Positions 15,510-23,423 are shown, numbered from the stretch's first letter. The stretch: DNA of 33,025 bases from JALYSX01 sp035544315 (GCA_035544315.1 DATKGB010000161.1:1-33025); one strand, 5' to 3'. Numbers and translations: made by a program. The notes: a model not told the origin generated them from the letters alone.

Positions 15510-16637
15510 ATGTTTTCCAGCGACGTGATCAAACAGCGACTCGATCCCGCGGTCTTCAACCTGCCGGTGGAGAAGATGCGCGCCGGCTATTACTCGGACA
15601 CCTACTTCAATCGGGCCCGGACGATTCTGGCGCGCGACGGTCACCACCCGACCGTCCGCATGCAGGTCTTTGCCCGCAGTCAGGCCGTGCTGTGCGGCAT
15701 CGATGAAGCCCTGGCGATCTTGCGGATGTGCAGCGGACGTACGCTGCCCGACGGTTCCTGGGAAGACGGCTGGCCCTCGTTGACCGTGCGCGCGCTGCAC
15801 GACGGCGATCCGATCGAACCATACGAGAGCGTGTTGACCATCGACGGCGATTTCGAATTGTTCGCGCATTTGGAAACCTGTTATCTCGGCGTGCTGTCGC
15901 GTCGGACGCGCATCGCCAGCAACGCGCGCCGGATCGTCGAAGCGGCCAACGGCAAGACGGTGCTGTTCTTTCCGGCGCGCTTCGATCACCATCTCGTGCA
16001 GACCGGCGACGGCTACGCCGCCTATATCTCGGGCGCGCTGGGCGTATCGACCGACGCTAACGCCGAATGGTGGGGCGCGCAAGGGATGGGCACCGTTCCG
16101 CACGCGCTGATCGCCGCCTACCGCGGCGATACGGTTCTAGCAACCAAGAAGTTTGCCGAATACATCGAGCCCGAGGTCAGCGTCATCACGTTGGTCGATT
16201 ACGAGAACGATTGCGTGAACACCAGCATCGCGGTCGCGCGCGCGCTCGGCAAGCGGTTGTGGGGCGTGCGGTTGGATACGTCGGGAACCCTGGTCGATAT
16301 GTCGTTGTGGGATCAGATGGGGACGTTCAAGCCGACCGGCGTCGTGCCGCAGTTGGTTTGGAACGTACGCAACGGGCTAGATGCCGAAGGCTTCAACGAC
16401 GTGAAGATCGTCGTGAGCGGCGGTTTTGACGCCGCGAAGATCGCGACGTTCGAACGCGAGCGCGTTCCGGTCGACGCCTACGCCGTCGGCAGCGCGTTCT
16501 TCGACGGCTCGGGCAAATACGATTTCACCGCCGATATCGTCGCGATGCAGCAACCCGACGGCTCGTGGGTCGAATGTCATAAAGTCGGCCGCCCCGAACG
16601 CCCGAATCCTCGCCTGGAGCGAGTTATCTTCGCGTGA
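15510..16637 (+). CDS. pncB: Nicotinate phosphoribosyltransferase
   Basis: About 375 residues. The enzyme joins nicotinate to PRPP in NAD salvage. Recognisable parts are 'MRAGYYSDTYFNRARTIL', the strand-loop 'LSRRTRIASNARRIVEAANG', 'FFPARFDHHLVQTGDGYAAY' with the active-site His region, 'LVDYENDCVNTSIAVARALG', 'VRLDTSGTLVDMS', and the phosphate-binding 'KIVVSGGFDAAKI' with 'YAVGSAFFDG'. The start is ATG 15510; an in-frame ATG at 15480 would overlap the divergent polX start and cannot be excluded. It is the first gene of a trio coupled by GTGA overlaps. Confidence 0.9.
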   Translation: MFSSDVIKQRLDPAVFNLPVEKMRAGYYSDTYFNRARTILARDGHHPTVRMQVFARSQAVLCGIDEALAILRMCSGRTLPDGSWEDGWPSLTVRALHDGDPIEPYESVLTIDGDFELFAHLETCYLGVLSRRTRIASNARRIVEAANGKTVLFFPARFDHHLVQTGDGYAAYISGALGVSTDANAEWWGAQGMGTVPHALIAAYRGDTVLATKKFAEYIEPEVSVITLVDYENDCVNTSIAVARALGKRLWGVRLDTSGTLVDMSLWDQMGTFKPTGVVPQLVWNVRNGLDAEGFNDVKIVVSGGFDAAKIATFERERVPVDAYAVGSAFFDGSGKYDFTADIVAMQQPDGSWVECHKVGRPERPNPRLERVIFA

Positions 16638-17173
16638 TCCTGCGCATGCGCGCGGCCGCGTTTGCGCGCTGCGGCGAGGTGCTGGTCGCTCCGCTTACCC
16701 TGGAACTCAACGACGGCGCGCGGCTGGCTCGCACCTTCGCGACCGCGCGTGAAGCCGAGATCGCGGCGCTGATGGCGTGCGGCATCGTGCACGCGTCGAC
16801 CGGCAGCGTCTTCATCGGCGAGTTCGATCCGCGCATTCAACCGACGCAATGCAAGCGTTTGGCCACCTACGCGCCGCACGAGGCCGTCACCAGCGAGTTT
16901 TCGTCGTTCGAAACATTCATCGAATATCGCGCCGCGCTGTGGGGCGTCGAACCGGCGCTGGCGCTAACGCGAGCGCGCGCGATCCTCGAGCGACTCGACG
17001 GTTTGCATGAGGCTTTCGCCTATCCGCTGGCGGGCGCGCTGATCGGTTCGCCCAAGCTGCTGGTCCTGGATCGGCCGCAGGCCGCGTACGTCGACGCGAT
17101 CTTGAGCGCGGCCGGTTCGTGCGCCGTTTTCTCGACTCATTTGGTCGCGCGCGAAGCGGCGGCGTTTGCGTGA
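16634..17173 (+). CDS. Degenerate ABC-type ATPase lacking Walker A
   Basis: 179 residues that follow the ABC ATPase plan without its catalytic motifs. Where Walker A should be, the sequence reads 'LARTFATAREAEIAALMACG', with no GxxGxGKS. 'STGSVFIGEFDP' and 'KRLATYAPHEA' correspond to the strands before and at the Q-loop. The signature is replaced by 'FAYPLAGALIG', and Walker B reads LLVLDRP with Arg in place of the catalytic Glu. The H-loop His is kept in 'AVFSTHLVARE'. It cannot be expected to hydrolyse ATP. The GTG overlaps the NAPRTase TGA and its own TGA overlaps the next GTG, so the frame is maintained and is not a casual pseudogene. Confidence 0.6.
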   Translation: MILRMRAAAFARCGEVLVAPLTLELNDGARLARTFATAREAEIAALMACGIVHASTGSVFIGEFDPRIQPTQCKRLATYAPHEAVTSEFSSFETFIEYRAALWGVEPALALTRARAILERLDGLHEAFAYPLAGALIGSPKLLVLDRPQAAYVDAILSAAGSCAVFSTHLVAREAAAFA

Positions 17174-17859
17174 AGCGTCGAGTCGCCATTTGGGCGATCG
17201 TCCGCGCGCGCTTGCGCAGTCAGCGCCGTACGCTGGCTTCGTGCTGCATCGCCAGTATCATCGTCGGGTTTATTCAACCGCACGGCATCGTCGTTAGCGC
17301 GAACCCATTCGCCGCCGATCTTGCGACGCGCGGTGTATGGCTGGCCGGACCGACGTTTTTCTGCAGCTTGATCGGGATCATCGTCGCGTCGATGCAGCGC
17401 GGTGCCGGGATGCGCCAGCTCGAACTTTGCGAACAGAGCGCACCACTCTACGGGCGCGAACTCGCCCGAGCGACCGCGCTGGTGCCGTGCATCATCGCGA
17501 GCATCGCCGCCCTTGCGTACTGGGGCGCGCAGTTCGTCAGCGGCTTCGCAGCGCCGCCGACCTTCTTTCTGTTGGCGTTCGCCGCCGTGCAGGCTTCGAC
17601 GCTGGTGGCGCTGTCGGCGACGCTGCGTCACGGGCCCAAGCGATGGTTCTACGTGTTGCTGGCGTTGATGACGACGGCGATCGCGTATTTGCTCGCGGTC
17701 TACGCCGACACGTTCGGCCCGGTTCCACACAGTTTGGGCCATTACCCCGATGCGATCGGCGTCGCCACCGAACTGATCTTCTGCGCGCTGGTCGGCTTCC
17801 TCGCGCTGCGCCAATACGGCGAAGCCCTCGCACGCTACGACCCCATCCCGAAGGGATAA
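17170..17859 (+). CDS. ABC-2-like membrane protein, partner of the degenerate ATPase
   Basis: 229 residues with about six hydrophobic segments and a basic N-terminus (VKRRVAIWAIVRARLRSQRR). Segments include 'ASCCIASIIVGFIQPHGI', 'AGPTFFCSLIGIIVASM', 'ATALVPCIIASIAALAYWGA' and 'RWFYVLLALMTTAIAYLLAV'. The layout is that of an ABC-2 exporter permease, but no motif is specific. The GTG overlaps the ATPase-like gene's TGA, which supports a complex of the two. The function is unknown. No clear terminator follows; the next gene starts 51 bases later. Confidence 0.6.
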   Translation: MKRRVAIWAIVRARLRSQRRTLASCCIASIIVGFIQPHGIVVSANPFAADLATRGVWLAGPTFFCSLIGIIVASMQRGAGMRQLELCEQSAPLYGRELARATALVPCIIASIAALAYWGAQFVSGFAAPPTFFLLAFAAVQASTLVALSATLRHGPKRWFYVLLALMTTAIAYLLAVYADTFGPVPHSLGHYPDAIGVATELIFCALVGFLALRQYGEALARYDPIPKG

Positions 17860-17910
17860 GCCGCAAGCGCAAGAAGTTTCCGCGCATAGTGTGGCCGGTG
17901 TGGGGGGTTG

Positions 17911-18853
17911 ATGTTTCGTCGTCCTGTGAGTTTGGTTCTCGCGTCTGTTTTTACTTGCGCGCTGGTTGCATGCGGCGGCGGTGGTGGATCGTCCGGTAGC
18001 GGCGGCGGCGGCTTCGTCCCCACCCCAACGCCCAGCCCGACGCCAGCGTTCACCGACGCGAACGGGTCGCTCGTTATCGGATGAAACCGGCTCGCCGATT
18101 TCGGGTGCCAGGGTGCTCCTGATGCCTTGGCCAGTGGGCGGATGCGCCGCGGCACCGCCCGTCGCGCAAATCGGCCCCGAGAACGACGGATGCCCGACGC
18201 CGCTGCCGTCGCCGCAAGTGACGACCGCCCCGGACGGCAGCTTCATGCTGGGCAACGCGCCCAACGGGCATTACATCCTGGTGATCGGGAACGACACGCC
18301 CAACTCGGCGACGACCACCGTGCACGACAACGTGACGCTGACCGGCGGCGCGCAGCACCTCGTCGCGCCGACACCGCTGCCGATCCCCACGATCTCGCCG
18401 CGACCGGCAGAAACCACGGGCGCGTATCGAATCTCCACGCTCGATGCGACGACCGAAATGCCGTGCGTAATCGTTTTCAATCAGCAACGCGTTCTGCACG
18501 CGCTGCCGCAAGTCGTAACCGACCAATGGCTAATGGAAAACGTGCGGATGCTCAACGCCTACGAGCAGTTGCCCGGGGCTGTTGGTTCGCCTTGGCCGGG
18601 GAATCCGAACGGTTCCATTGCGCTCGCTCCCGCCGGAATAAACCGTACAAGTGGAGGGCTCGCTTGCCCAACCTGGCTTCCCGGTTCGTTTTTGTTAGGC
18701 AATCCGGGCGTCACAACGAACAACCTCGATCCGCAACTCGTCTGGATGGCGGCACAATACGAAACGTATGCCGGTGGAACGCAAGGCATCGGACAAGAGG
18801 GATCCCCGCTCGATCCGCGCACCGGACGCGAGCCAACGATCGTCTGGCCGTAA
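17911..18853 (+). pseudogene. Exported lipoprotein with carboxypeptidase-regulatory-like domain, interrupted by a 1-base frameshift
   Basis: The ATG at 17911 opens a lipoprotein signal peptide ending ALVAC (Cys21), followed by a Gly/Ser run and the linker PTPTPSPTP. The frame then stops at TGA 18082. Dropping one G of the GG at 18079-18080 restores 'NGSLVIDETGSPISGARV', the classic start of a carboxypeptidase-regulatory-like beta-sandwich, which continues 'VTTAPDGSFMLGNAPNGHY' and stays open to TAA 18851-18853 (313 residues in all). The distal part has 'FNQQRVLHALPQVVTDQWLM', faintly like the start of a CAP domain. It is either a recent pseudogene or a sequencing or assembly error. TAA is followed in frame by TAG TAG. 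Confidence 0.7.
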
Positions 18854-18919
18854 TAGTAGACGACCAGGCGAGCGTGTGAGAACGGCGCGCACGACAAGGC
18901 ACCTACCCTTAACGGACAC

Positions 18920-18949
18920 AAAATGCCTCTCGTTCGCGGGAGGCATTTT
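18920..18949. terminator. Rho-independent terminator, probably bidirectional
   Basis: Perfect 10-bp stem AAAATGCCTC / GAGGCATTTT with a 10-base loop. The arms give a T-run on both strands. It lies 67 bases after the frameshifted lipoprotein gene and 46 bases after the stop of the convergent prepilin gene, so it can serve both. Confidence 0.8.
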
Positions 18950-18995
18950 GATGTTTCGAGTAGATGCGTGCAGATCGCGATACGCGGGAATGTCC

Positions 18996-21137
18996 TCAGA
19001 CCCTCCAACTCATGTCGAGTTGGCCCACGTGATTCCCTTTACACCGTCCTCCCGATAGGAACTGCCAGCTAACGATGTCGTCGGCGTAAGCGGAGACGGT
19101 ATCAGCACCCAGCGCGGTTCGAGTGAAGGTCACGCTCCCATTGCCATTATCGGTCAAGTATCCATACGCATCGGTTGTTGTTGTCTGCATGTTGACAAGA
19201 CTCGGCGCGCTTCCAAACGAGTATACGCCCGTACCGGCGCCGCCCGTTGCGGAAAGATTGCCTTCGCCCCACGTACAGTACGGGTTGTCGTTCGGCCACG
19301 GCACGGCCGTAAACGTACATGTCTCGCCAATTTGCGAACACGGTCCAAGCACTTGTGCGGCGATGAGCCCGTGCCCATAGGAGGCCGTTCCGCCGCCGGC
19401 ATCGGCGATCGTGAGCGCGCAGTTATTAATCACCGCAGCGCCCGCGGATGCAAGAGTTGCGTGCGTTCCCGACGGGTCAGTTGTCCCACTTATGCCAGGA
19501 TTCCAGCCTCCCACGTTGACGGCGATTCCACAGGTGTTGTTTGGCAAGCTGAAACTCTGTGCGCCGCCGCTGGGGACGTTTACGTATAGCCCGCCGCCGA
19601 AACACCCGGAGGGGTCGCTGCCGATCTTCGTATCGCTCGCGTCGACCAGCGTCATCGCCGCGTCGGTGTAGGCTCGCGCTTGATTCATCGTACATGCCGG
19701 TTCGGAAGCAAACGCCACGCTGCCACCGAGCAGGCCATTGATGGTCGACGCGACGTTGATGTCGCTCTTCCAATCATAGGCGAGCGCGGGTAGTCTGCCG
19801 CCAGGTAACGGATACTGCACCGCAACGGGATCGGTCACGAGTTGCCCCGTGACATTAACCGCTATGGTAATCCCCGGCTCGCCCGGATATTGACTGATAA
19901 CCATGAAGCTGCAGTTGCCGCCGGCGTCGAAGCCGTTCTTGCTGAGAACGGGCGTTACGGTCAGCGTTTGGGTCGCAGGCGTAACGCTTGGCGAACTCGG
20001 CGTGCCGGCGGCGCCCCACGTCAACGTCACGATGCCGTTGCACGAGTTGGCCCCGATGGCTCCAGCCAGTGCCTCGCCGTCGTACGTTTTTCCCAACGAT
20101 ACCGTTTTCGCGCCGGTCTGGGTAGGGTCGCTCCACGTCAACGACGTCGGCGATGCGGTCAGCGCGCCCATCACTTGCACCGGCAGCGAAGTGCTCTGCG
20201 CCCTCGCGTCGCCGATCGTAACGCTGCATAAACCTCCGGCTTGAGGCGTAAGGTAAAACCAGGCCGGCGCGTCCTCCATCGACTCCGACGAGTTGGCAAA
20301 CGAATACGGCAGCGTCGACGGCGCCAGTGGGATGGCGTTTGCATCCGCAGCGGAGAAGGCCGCCGAATACGGCGGGGCGGGATCGCTGGCGGGAAACGCC
20401 GCGACGCCGCTTCCGCACGACCACTCGCTGGCGGCAAACCAACGCGTATAGCCCCACTCCGTCGCGACGAAATGCTGCTGCGCCGACGCCGGCCAATAGT
20501 ACGTCAGCACTTTGGGCGTCAGCACGATCGCGGATGGCGCCATCGTCGACAGCGGCGATGGTGTCGACGCGAGCGACGCGCGGCACGGCAAGGCCCGCGT
20601 TTGCGTGGCGTGGGCGTCCGCGAACGACAATACGAAGCCGCCGCTCGGGCATGGCGGTTGCGAACCGATCGGTGCGAACGTCGGAACGTTGCCGCCCCCG
20701 AACGCCGGATAGGCGGATTGGCCACTCGCGTGCCCGGCGCTGGACAGAAAGATCGCAAACGTCGGCGTCCCCAACGATGCTTCGCGAATCGACACTTCGC
20801 TGCTTATCGCCATAACCGTCGTCGGCGTCACCGCGCCGGCACCCGTCGGCCGTCCGCGATAGACCGTCAGCGTAAACCCGGGTAGTGCCCTCGATCCGTT
20901 CGCGCGCGCGGCGAACACTAGGGTCGCGCCGTTGCCGCTGGTCGCGGCGATTGCGCGCGCGGCTGCCAGCGAGGCGTCAAACCCGGTGACGGCCGACGCG
21001 AGCGCGCCGGGACGCTGCGCGAGCGAAATAACCGCGACGCTCGCAAGAACCGCAAGAATTGCCGCTACCACGATCGTCTCGATCAACGTGAATCCGCGTT
21101 GCCCCCACACGCCAGCGCATAGTACCCACGCGCGCAA
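18996..21137 (-). CDS. Very large type IV prepilin-like protein
   Basis: 713 residues. The N-terminus has a prepilin peptidase site 'QRGFTLIETIVVAAILAVLA': cleavage after Gly15, Phe at +1, Glu at +5, then a hydrophobic helix. Pilins and GspH/FimT pseudopilins are usually 130-200 residues. Here about 690 more residues follow, rich in Ser, Thr, Gly and Pro with scattered Cys, including Ig-like stretches ('TASPTSLTWSDPTQTGAKTV') and repeated TT and GG motifs. This suits a pilus-tip adhesin or a surface-displayed protein exported by a type IV pilus or type II system. The TTG start sits within the T-run of an upstream hairpin; GTG 21110 is an alternative. No other pilus gene is in the window. Confidence 0.75.
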   Translation of the reverse strand: MRAWVLCAGVWGQRGFTLIETIVVAAILAVLASVAVISLAQRPGALASAVTGFDASLAAARAIAATSGNGATLVFAARANGSRALPGFTLTVYRGRPTGAGAVTPTTVMAISSEVSIREASLGTPTFAIFLSSAGHASGQSAYPAFGGGNVPTFAPIGSQPPCPSGGFVLSFADAHATQTRALPCRASLASTPSPLSTMAPSAIVLTPKVLTYYWPASAQQHFVATEWGYTRWFAASEWSCGSGVAAFPASDPAPPYSAAFSAADANAIPLAPSTLPYSFANSSESMEDAPAWFYLTPQAGGLCSVTIGDARAQSTSLPVQVMGALTASPTSLTWSDPTQTGAKTVSLGKTYDGEALAGAIGANSCNGIVTLTWGAAGTPSSPSVTPATQTLTVTPVLSKNGFDAGGNCSFMVISQYPGEPGITIAVNVTGQLVTDPVAVQYPLPGGRLPALAYDWKSDINVASTINGLLGGSVAFASEPACTMNQARAYTDAAMTLVDASDTKIGSDPSGCFGGGLYVNVPSGGAQSFSLPNNTCGIAVNVGGWNPGISGTTDPSGTHATLASAGAAVINNCALTIADAGGGTASYGHGLIAAQVLGPCSQIGETCTFTAVPWPNDNPYCTWGEGNLSATGGAGTGVYSFGSAPSLVNMQTTTTDAYGYLTDNGNGSVTFTRTALGADTVSAYADDIVSWQFLSGGRCKGNHVGQLDMSWRV

Positions 21138-21138
21138 A

Positions 21139-21168
21139 AAAAAGACCGGCGTTACCGCCGATCTTTTT
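21139..21168. terminator. Rho-independent terminator-like hairpin between two minus-strand genes
   Basis: AAAAAGACCGGCG (21139-21151) pairs with CGCCGATCTTTTT (21156-21168) with one C-A mismatch and a TTAC loop. Long A/T arms give a U-run in either direction. It separates the PfpI-like gene's stop (21184) from the start of the prepilin-like gene (21137), so on the minus strand it probably ends the FMN-reductase-to-PfpI operon. Confidence 0.75.
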
Positions 21169-21183
21169 CCGACACGTTGTGGC

Positions 21184-21744
21184 TTAGGGTGCGACGGGGA
21201 CTCCGGCGCTGGCTAGTTTTTCGATCATCGCGCGGGTGAACTGGGGCATGTCCTCGCCGCCGCGGGTCGAGACCCAGTTGGAATCTTGCACGGTGGGCTG
21301 ATCGCGATAGAGTCCGCCGGCATTGCGAATGTCGTCTGCGATCGAGTGCGATCCGGTCAGCTGACGGCCGCGCACCAAGCGCGCCGAGATAAAGACTTGC
21401 GCGCCGTGGCCGACGCTGAACATCGGTTTCTTGGCGGCATCGAACTCACCGACGAAGCGCTGCACTTCTTTTTCGGCGCGAATCCGGTCGGGCGAACTTC
21501 CGCCAGGCACCAGCAATCCATCGAAATCTTCGGCGGTGCAGTCGGCCACGAGTTCTTCGGCCTTGGCGGCGGTGCCGTCATCGAGGCCGCGTTTGGCGCG
21601 GATACGCGTACGAGAACGTTCGTCGATTCCGACGATGGTGACGACGGCGCCGGCCTCTTCCAGGGCGCGCCGGGGTTCGGTGAGATCCAGTTCTTCAAAG
21701 CCGTCGCCAAGCAGCGCGGCAATTCGTTTTCCTTCGACTTGCAT
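21184..21744 (-). CDS. DJ-1/PfpI-family protein without the nucleophilic cysteine
   Basis: 186 residues with the full DJ-1/PfpI plan: 'KRIAALLGDGFEELDLTEPR', 'DFDGLLVPGGSSPDRIRAE', 'GRQLTGSHSIADDIRNAGG' and 'NWVSTRGGEDMPQFTRAMIE'. The nucleophile elbow, normally xCHGxQ, reads 'FSVGHGAQVFI', so Gly112 replaces the Cys while the next His is kept. Protease, amidase, chaperone and glyoxalase activities reported for this family depend on that Cys, so a non-enzymatic or altered role is likely. The ATG at 21744 matches the family N-terminus. It is the last gene of the minus-strand set, 23 bases after the XRE gene. Confidence 0.85.
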   Translation of the reverse strand: MQVEGKRIAALLGDGFEELDLTEPRRALEEAGAVVTIVGIDERSRTRIRAKRGLDDGTAAKAEELVADCTAEDFDGLLVPGGSSPDRIRAEKEVQRFVGEFDAAKKPMFSVGHGAQVFISARLVRGRQLTGSHSIADDIRNAGGLYRDQPTVQDSNWVSTRGGEDMPQFTRAMIEKLASAGVPVAP

Positions 21745-21767
21745 CCGGCGCCGATTCGCCCCGGTGT

Positions 21768-22277
21768 CTAGAGGCTCCCACCCGTCTGCGCAACGGCCGC
21801 GCGCAGCAGGTAGGCCAGCTCGACCTCCAAGCGACCGAGCGGGTCGAGCACCGGGTCCTCGGCCAGGGCCTTGAGGATCGGGTTGCGACGGGTCATGTCG
21901 ACTTCGGGCACGGCGTGGCGCGGGTTGATCTCGCGCATGTAGATGCGGGCGCTGTAGCGGATGTCGCCTTCGGGCAGAAAGTAGAGCGGGTCGAGGCCCG
22001 CCGCAAAGGCGCTCAAGCCCAAGATCCGGGTCTTTTGCAAGAACTCGATCGGCCGGATGTGCAGGGCGTGGGCGAAGGCCGCTAGCGCACTCACGCCGAC
22101 CCGGCGCTTTCCGGCGAGTATCTCGGCGACGATCGGTTCGCTCAGGCCGCAAACCTCGGCAAGTTCGGCCGCATCGACCTCGCGCTCGATGGCAAGCTCC
22201 GTCAAGCCGGCGCCAAAATCGGCGCCGCCCGCGGTCCCTTCGCGGCCGTCCCAGGCCGACTCGTTGGTTGCCGTCAT
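21768..22277 (-). CDS. XRE-like helix-turn-helix regulator
   Basis: 169 residues. A helix-turn-helix of Cro/C1 type lies at about residues 35-75: 'VDAAELAEVCGLSEPIVAEI' then 'RRVGVSALAAFAHALHI'. The C-terminal part 'YFLPEGDIRYSARIYMREIN' and a helical tail ending in 'ELAYLLRAAVAQTGGSL' match no domain I know. The ATG at 22277 overlaps the Rieske gene's TGA (ATGA). It could control its own operon of redox genes. An upstream extension of the frame is inside the Rieske gene and was discarded. Confidence 0.7.
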   Translation of the reverse strand: MTATNESAWDGREGTAGGADFGAGLTELAIEREVDAAELAEVCGLSEPIVAEILAGKRRVGVSALAAFAHALHIRPIEFLQKTRILGLSAFAAGLDPLYFLPEGDIRYSARIYMREINPRHAVPEVDMTRRNPILKALAEDPVLDPLGRLEVELAYLLRAAVAQTGGSL

Positions 22278-22597
22278 ACGTCGAGCTCGGGTTCGGTGCA
22301 TACGTGAATCGCCCCGTCCTCGAGCTTGATGGCAAAGCGCGGCACGCACGCAAAATCGCCCAGCGTCATCCTGCCGGTGCGCACGTCAAAGCACCACGCG
22401 TGCCACGGGCAAGTGATCTCCGCGCCTTCCAGCCAGCCGTCGGCCAGCGGACCGCCCTGGTGCGGACAGCAATTCTCCAAACCGAAGAACGCCCCGGCAA
22501 CGTTGAAGACCGCCACCTCGTAACGCCCGACGACAAACGCTTTGGAGGTTCCGACCGGAACTTCCAATGCGTCGGCAACGCGCTCGAAATCGGTCAT
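22274..22597 (-). CDS. Rieske [2Fe-2S] ferredoxin-like protein
   Basis: 107 residues, a small soluble Rieske protein of the NirD/oxygenase-ferredoxin type. The cluster ligands are complete: CPHQGG (Cys-x-His) around residue 44 and CPWHAW (Cys-x-x-His) around residue 63. It starts MTDFERVADALEVPVGTSKA. It probably carries electrons for an oxygenase or reductase, but no such partner is adjacent; the neighbouring FMN reductase could be the donor. A GATAAT lies eight bases before the ATG, so this gene could be read from a leaderless transcript as well as from the upstream operon. Confidence 0.9.
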   Translation of the reverse strand: MTDFERVADALEVPVGTSKAFVVGRYEVAVFNVAGAFFGLENCCPHQGGPLADGWLEGAEITCPWHAWCFDVRTGRMTLGDFACVPRFAIKLEDGAIHVCTEPELDV

Positions 22598-22605
22598 GCT
22601 TGCGG

Positions 22606-22611
22606 ATTATC
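22606..22611 (-). promoter_or_regulatory. Candidate -10 box giving a leaderless Rieske transcript
   Basis: GATAAT on the minus strand ends eight bases before the Rieske ATG, in the 43-base gap after the SDR gene. No Shine-Dalgarno is visible before that ATG. Transcription would start at or next to the A of ATG. There is no convincing -35 hexamer. Confidence 0.35.
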
Positions 22612-22640
22612 GCGCCTGCGCTTCATTGCTAACGACGACT

Positions 22641-23411
22641 CTACCCAAAGAGCCCGCGAACGAGGCCGCCGTCAATCGAAATCGTCTGCCCCGTGACGTA
22701 GCGTGCCGGGTCGCCGCACAGGAATGCCACCAACGGCGCGAACTCCGCCGGCGTCGCGACGTGCTTGGCCGGAATATCGCGTTGAGCCGCTGCATCCATT
22801 GCCTCGACGGTGGGATACAAGTGCTTGAGGCGATCGGTGTCGACGCGCCCGGTTGCGATACTATTGACGGTAACGCCGTCGGCGGCAACTTCGCTCGAGA
22901 GCGTCTTCATTGCGGCGACCAGAGCCACGCGAAACGCGTTGGATAGCGCGAGATTGTCGATCGGCTGTTTGACCGACGACGACGTGAGCGCGACGATGCG
23001 ACCCCAACCGCGTTCGCGCATTGCGGGAAGGGCGCCGTTGGCCAGCTCGACCATGCAACGCAACGTGCCACGATAACCGGCATCCCAATCCTGGAGCGTC
23101 GTCGCGGTATAGGTGCCCGGCTTGGGACCGCCGCCGTTGAGCACTAGAATGTCGACGCTGCCGAACTGCGCGGCAACCTCTCTCGACAGTCGCGAAACCG
23201 ACGCGGCGTCTTCCAAGTCGACGGTAAACGCTTGCGCGTCGTCGGCACCGGCATCGCGCAAGGCCTTCACGACGTGCTCGAGCTTATCCATTCGCCGCGC
23301 GGCGACCGCAACGCGCGCACCTTCGGCGCCCAGCGCGAGCGCGACCGCTTGCCCGATCCCCGAACTCGCGCCGGTAACCAACGCCGTCTTTCCGCGAATC
23401 CCTAGATCCAT
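22641..23411 (-). CDS. SDR-family oxidoreductase with altered catalytic residues
   Basis: 256 residues of the classical short-chain dehydrogenase fold. The cofactor site TGASSGIG is at 14-21, 'AARR' after strand two and 'VDLEDA' after strand three suggest NADP(H). 'LVLNGGGPKPG' replaces NNAG. In the active site, 'LTSSSVKQPIDNLALSNAFR' has Ser144-146, but the YxxxK pair is replaced by Ser157 and Arg161. The C-terminal 'DPARYVTGQTISIDGG' is typical of 3-oxoacyl-ACP-reductase-like SDRs. A GGAGG nine bases before the ATG supports the start. It follows the FMN reductase gene by 12 bases, so they share an operon. Confidence 0.85.
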   Translation of the reverse strand: MDLGIRGKTALVTGASSGIGQAVALALGAEGARVAVAARRMDKLEHVVKALRDAGADDAQAFTVDLEDAASVSRLSREVAAQFGSVDILVLNGGGPKPGTYTATTLQDWDAGYRGTLRCMVELANGALPAMRERGWGRIVALTSSSVKQPIDNLALSNAFRVALVAAMKTLSSEVAADGVTVNSIATGRVDTDRLKHLYPTVEAMDAAAQRDIPAKHVATPAEFAPLVAFLCGDPARYVTGQTISIDGGLVRGLFG

Positions 23412-23423
23412 CTTTTCCTCCGT

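Noticed and set aside
18070..18090. Programmed ribosomal frameshift in the lipoprotein gene.
   Set aside because: No slippery run, pseudoknot or internal ribosome binding site is visible; an indel or sequencing error is simpler.
17137..18264. 375-codon minus-strand open frame.
   Set aside because: Covers two better-supported plus-strand genes and is rich in Arg/Asp repeats typical of high-GC shadow frames.
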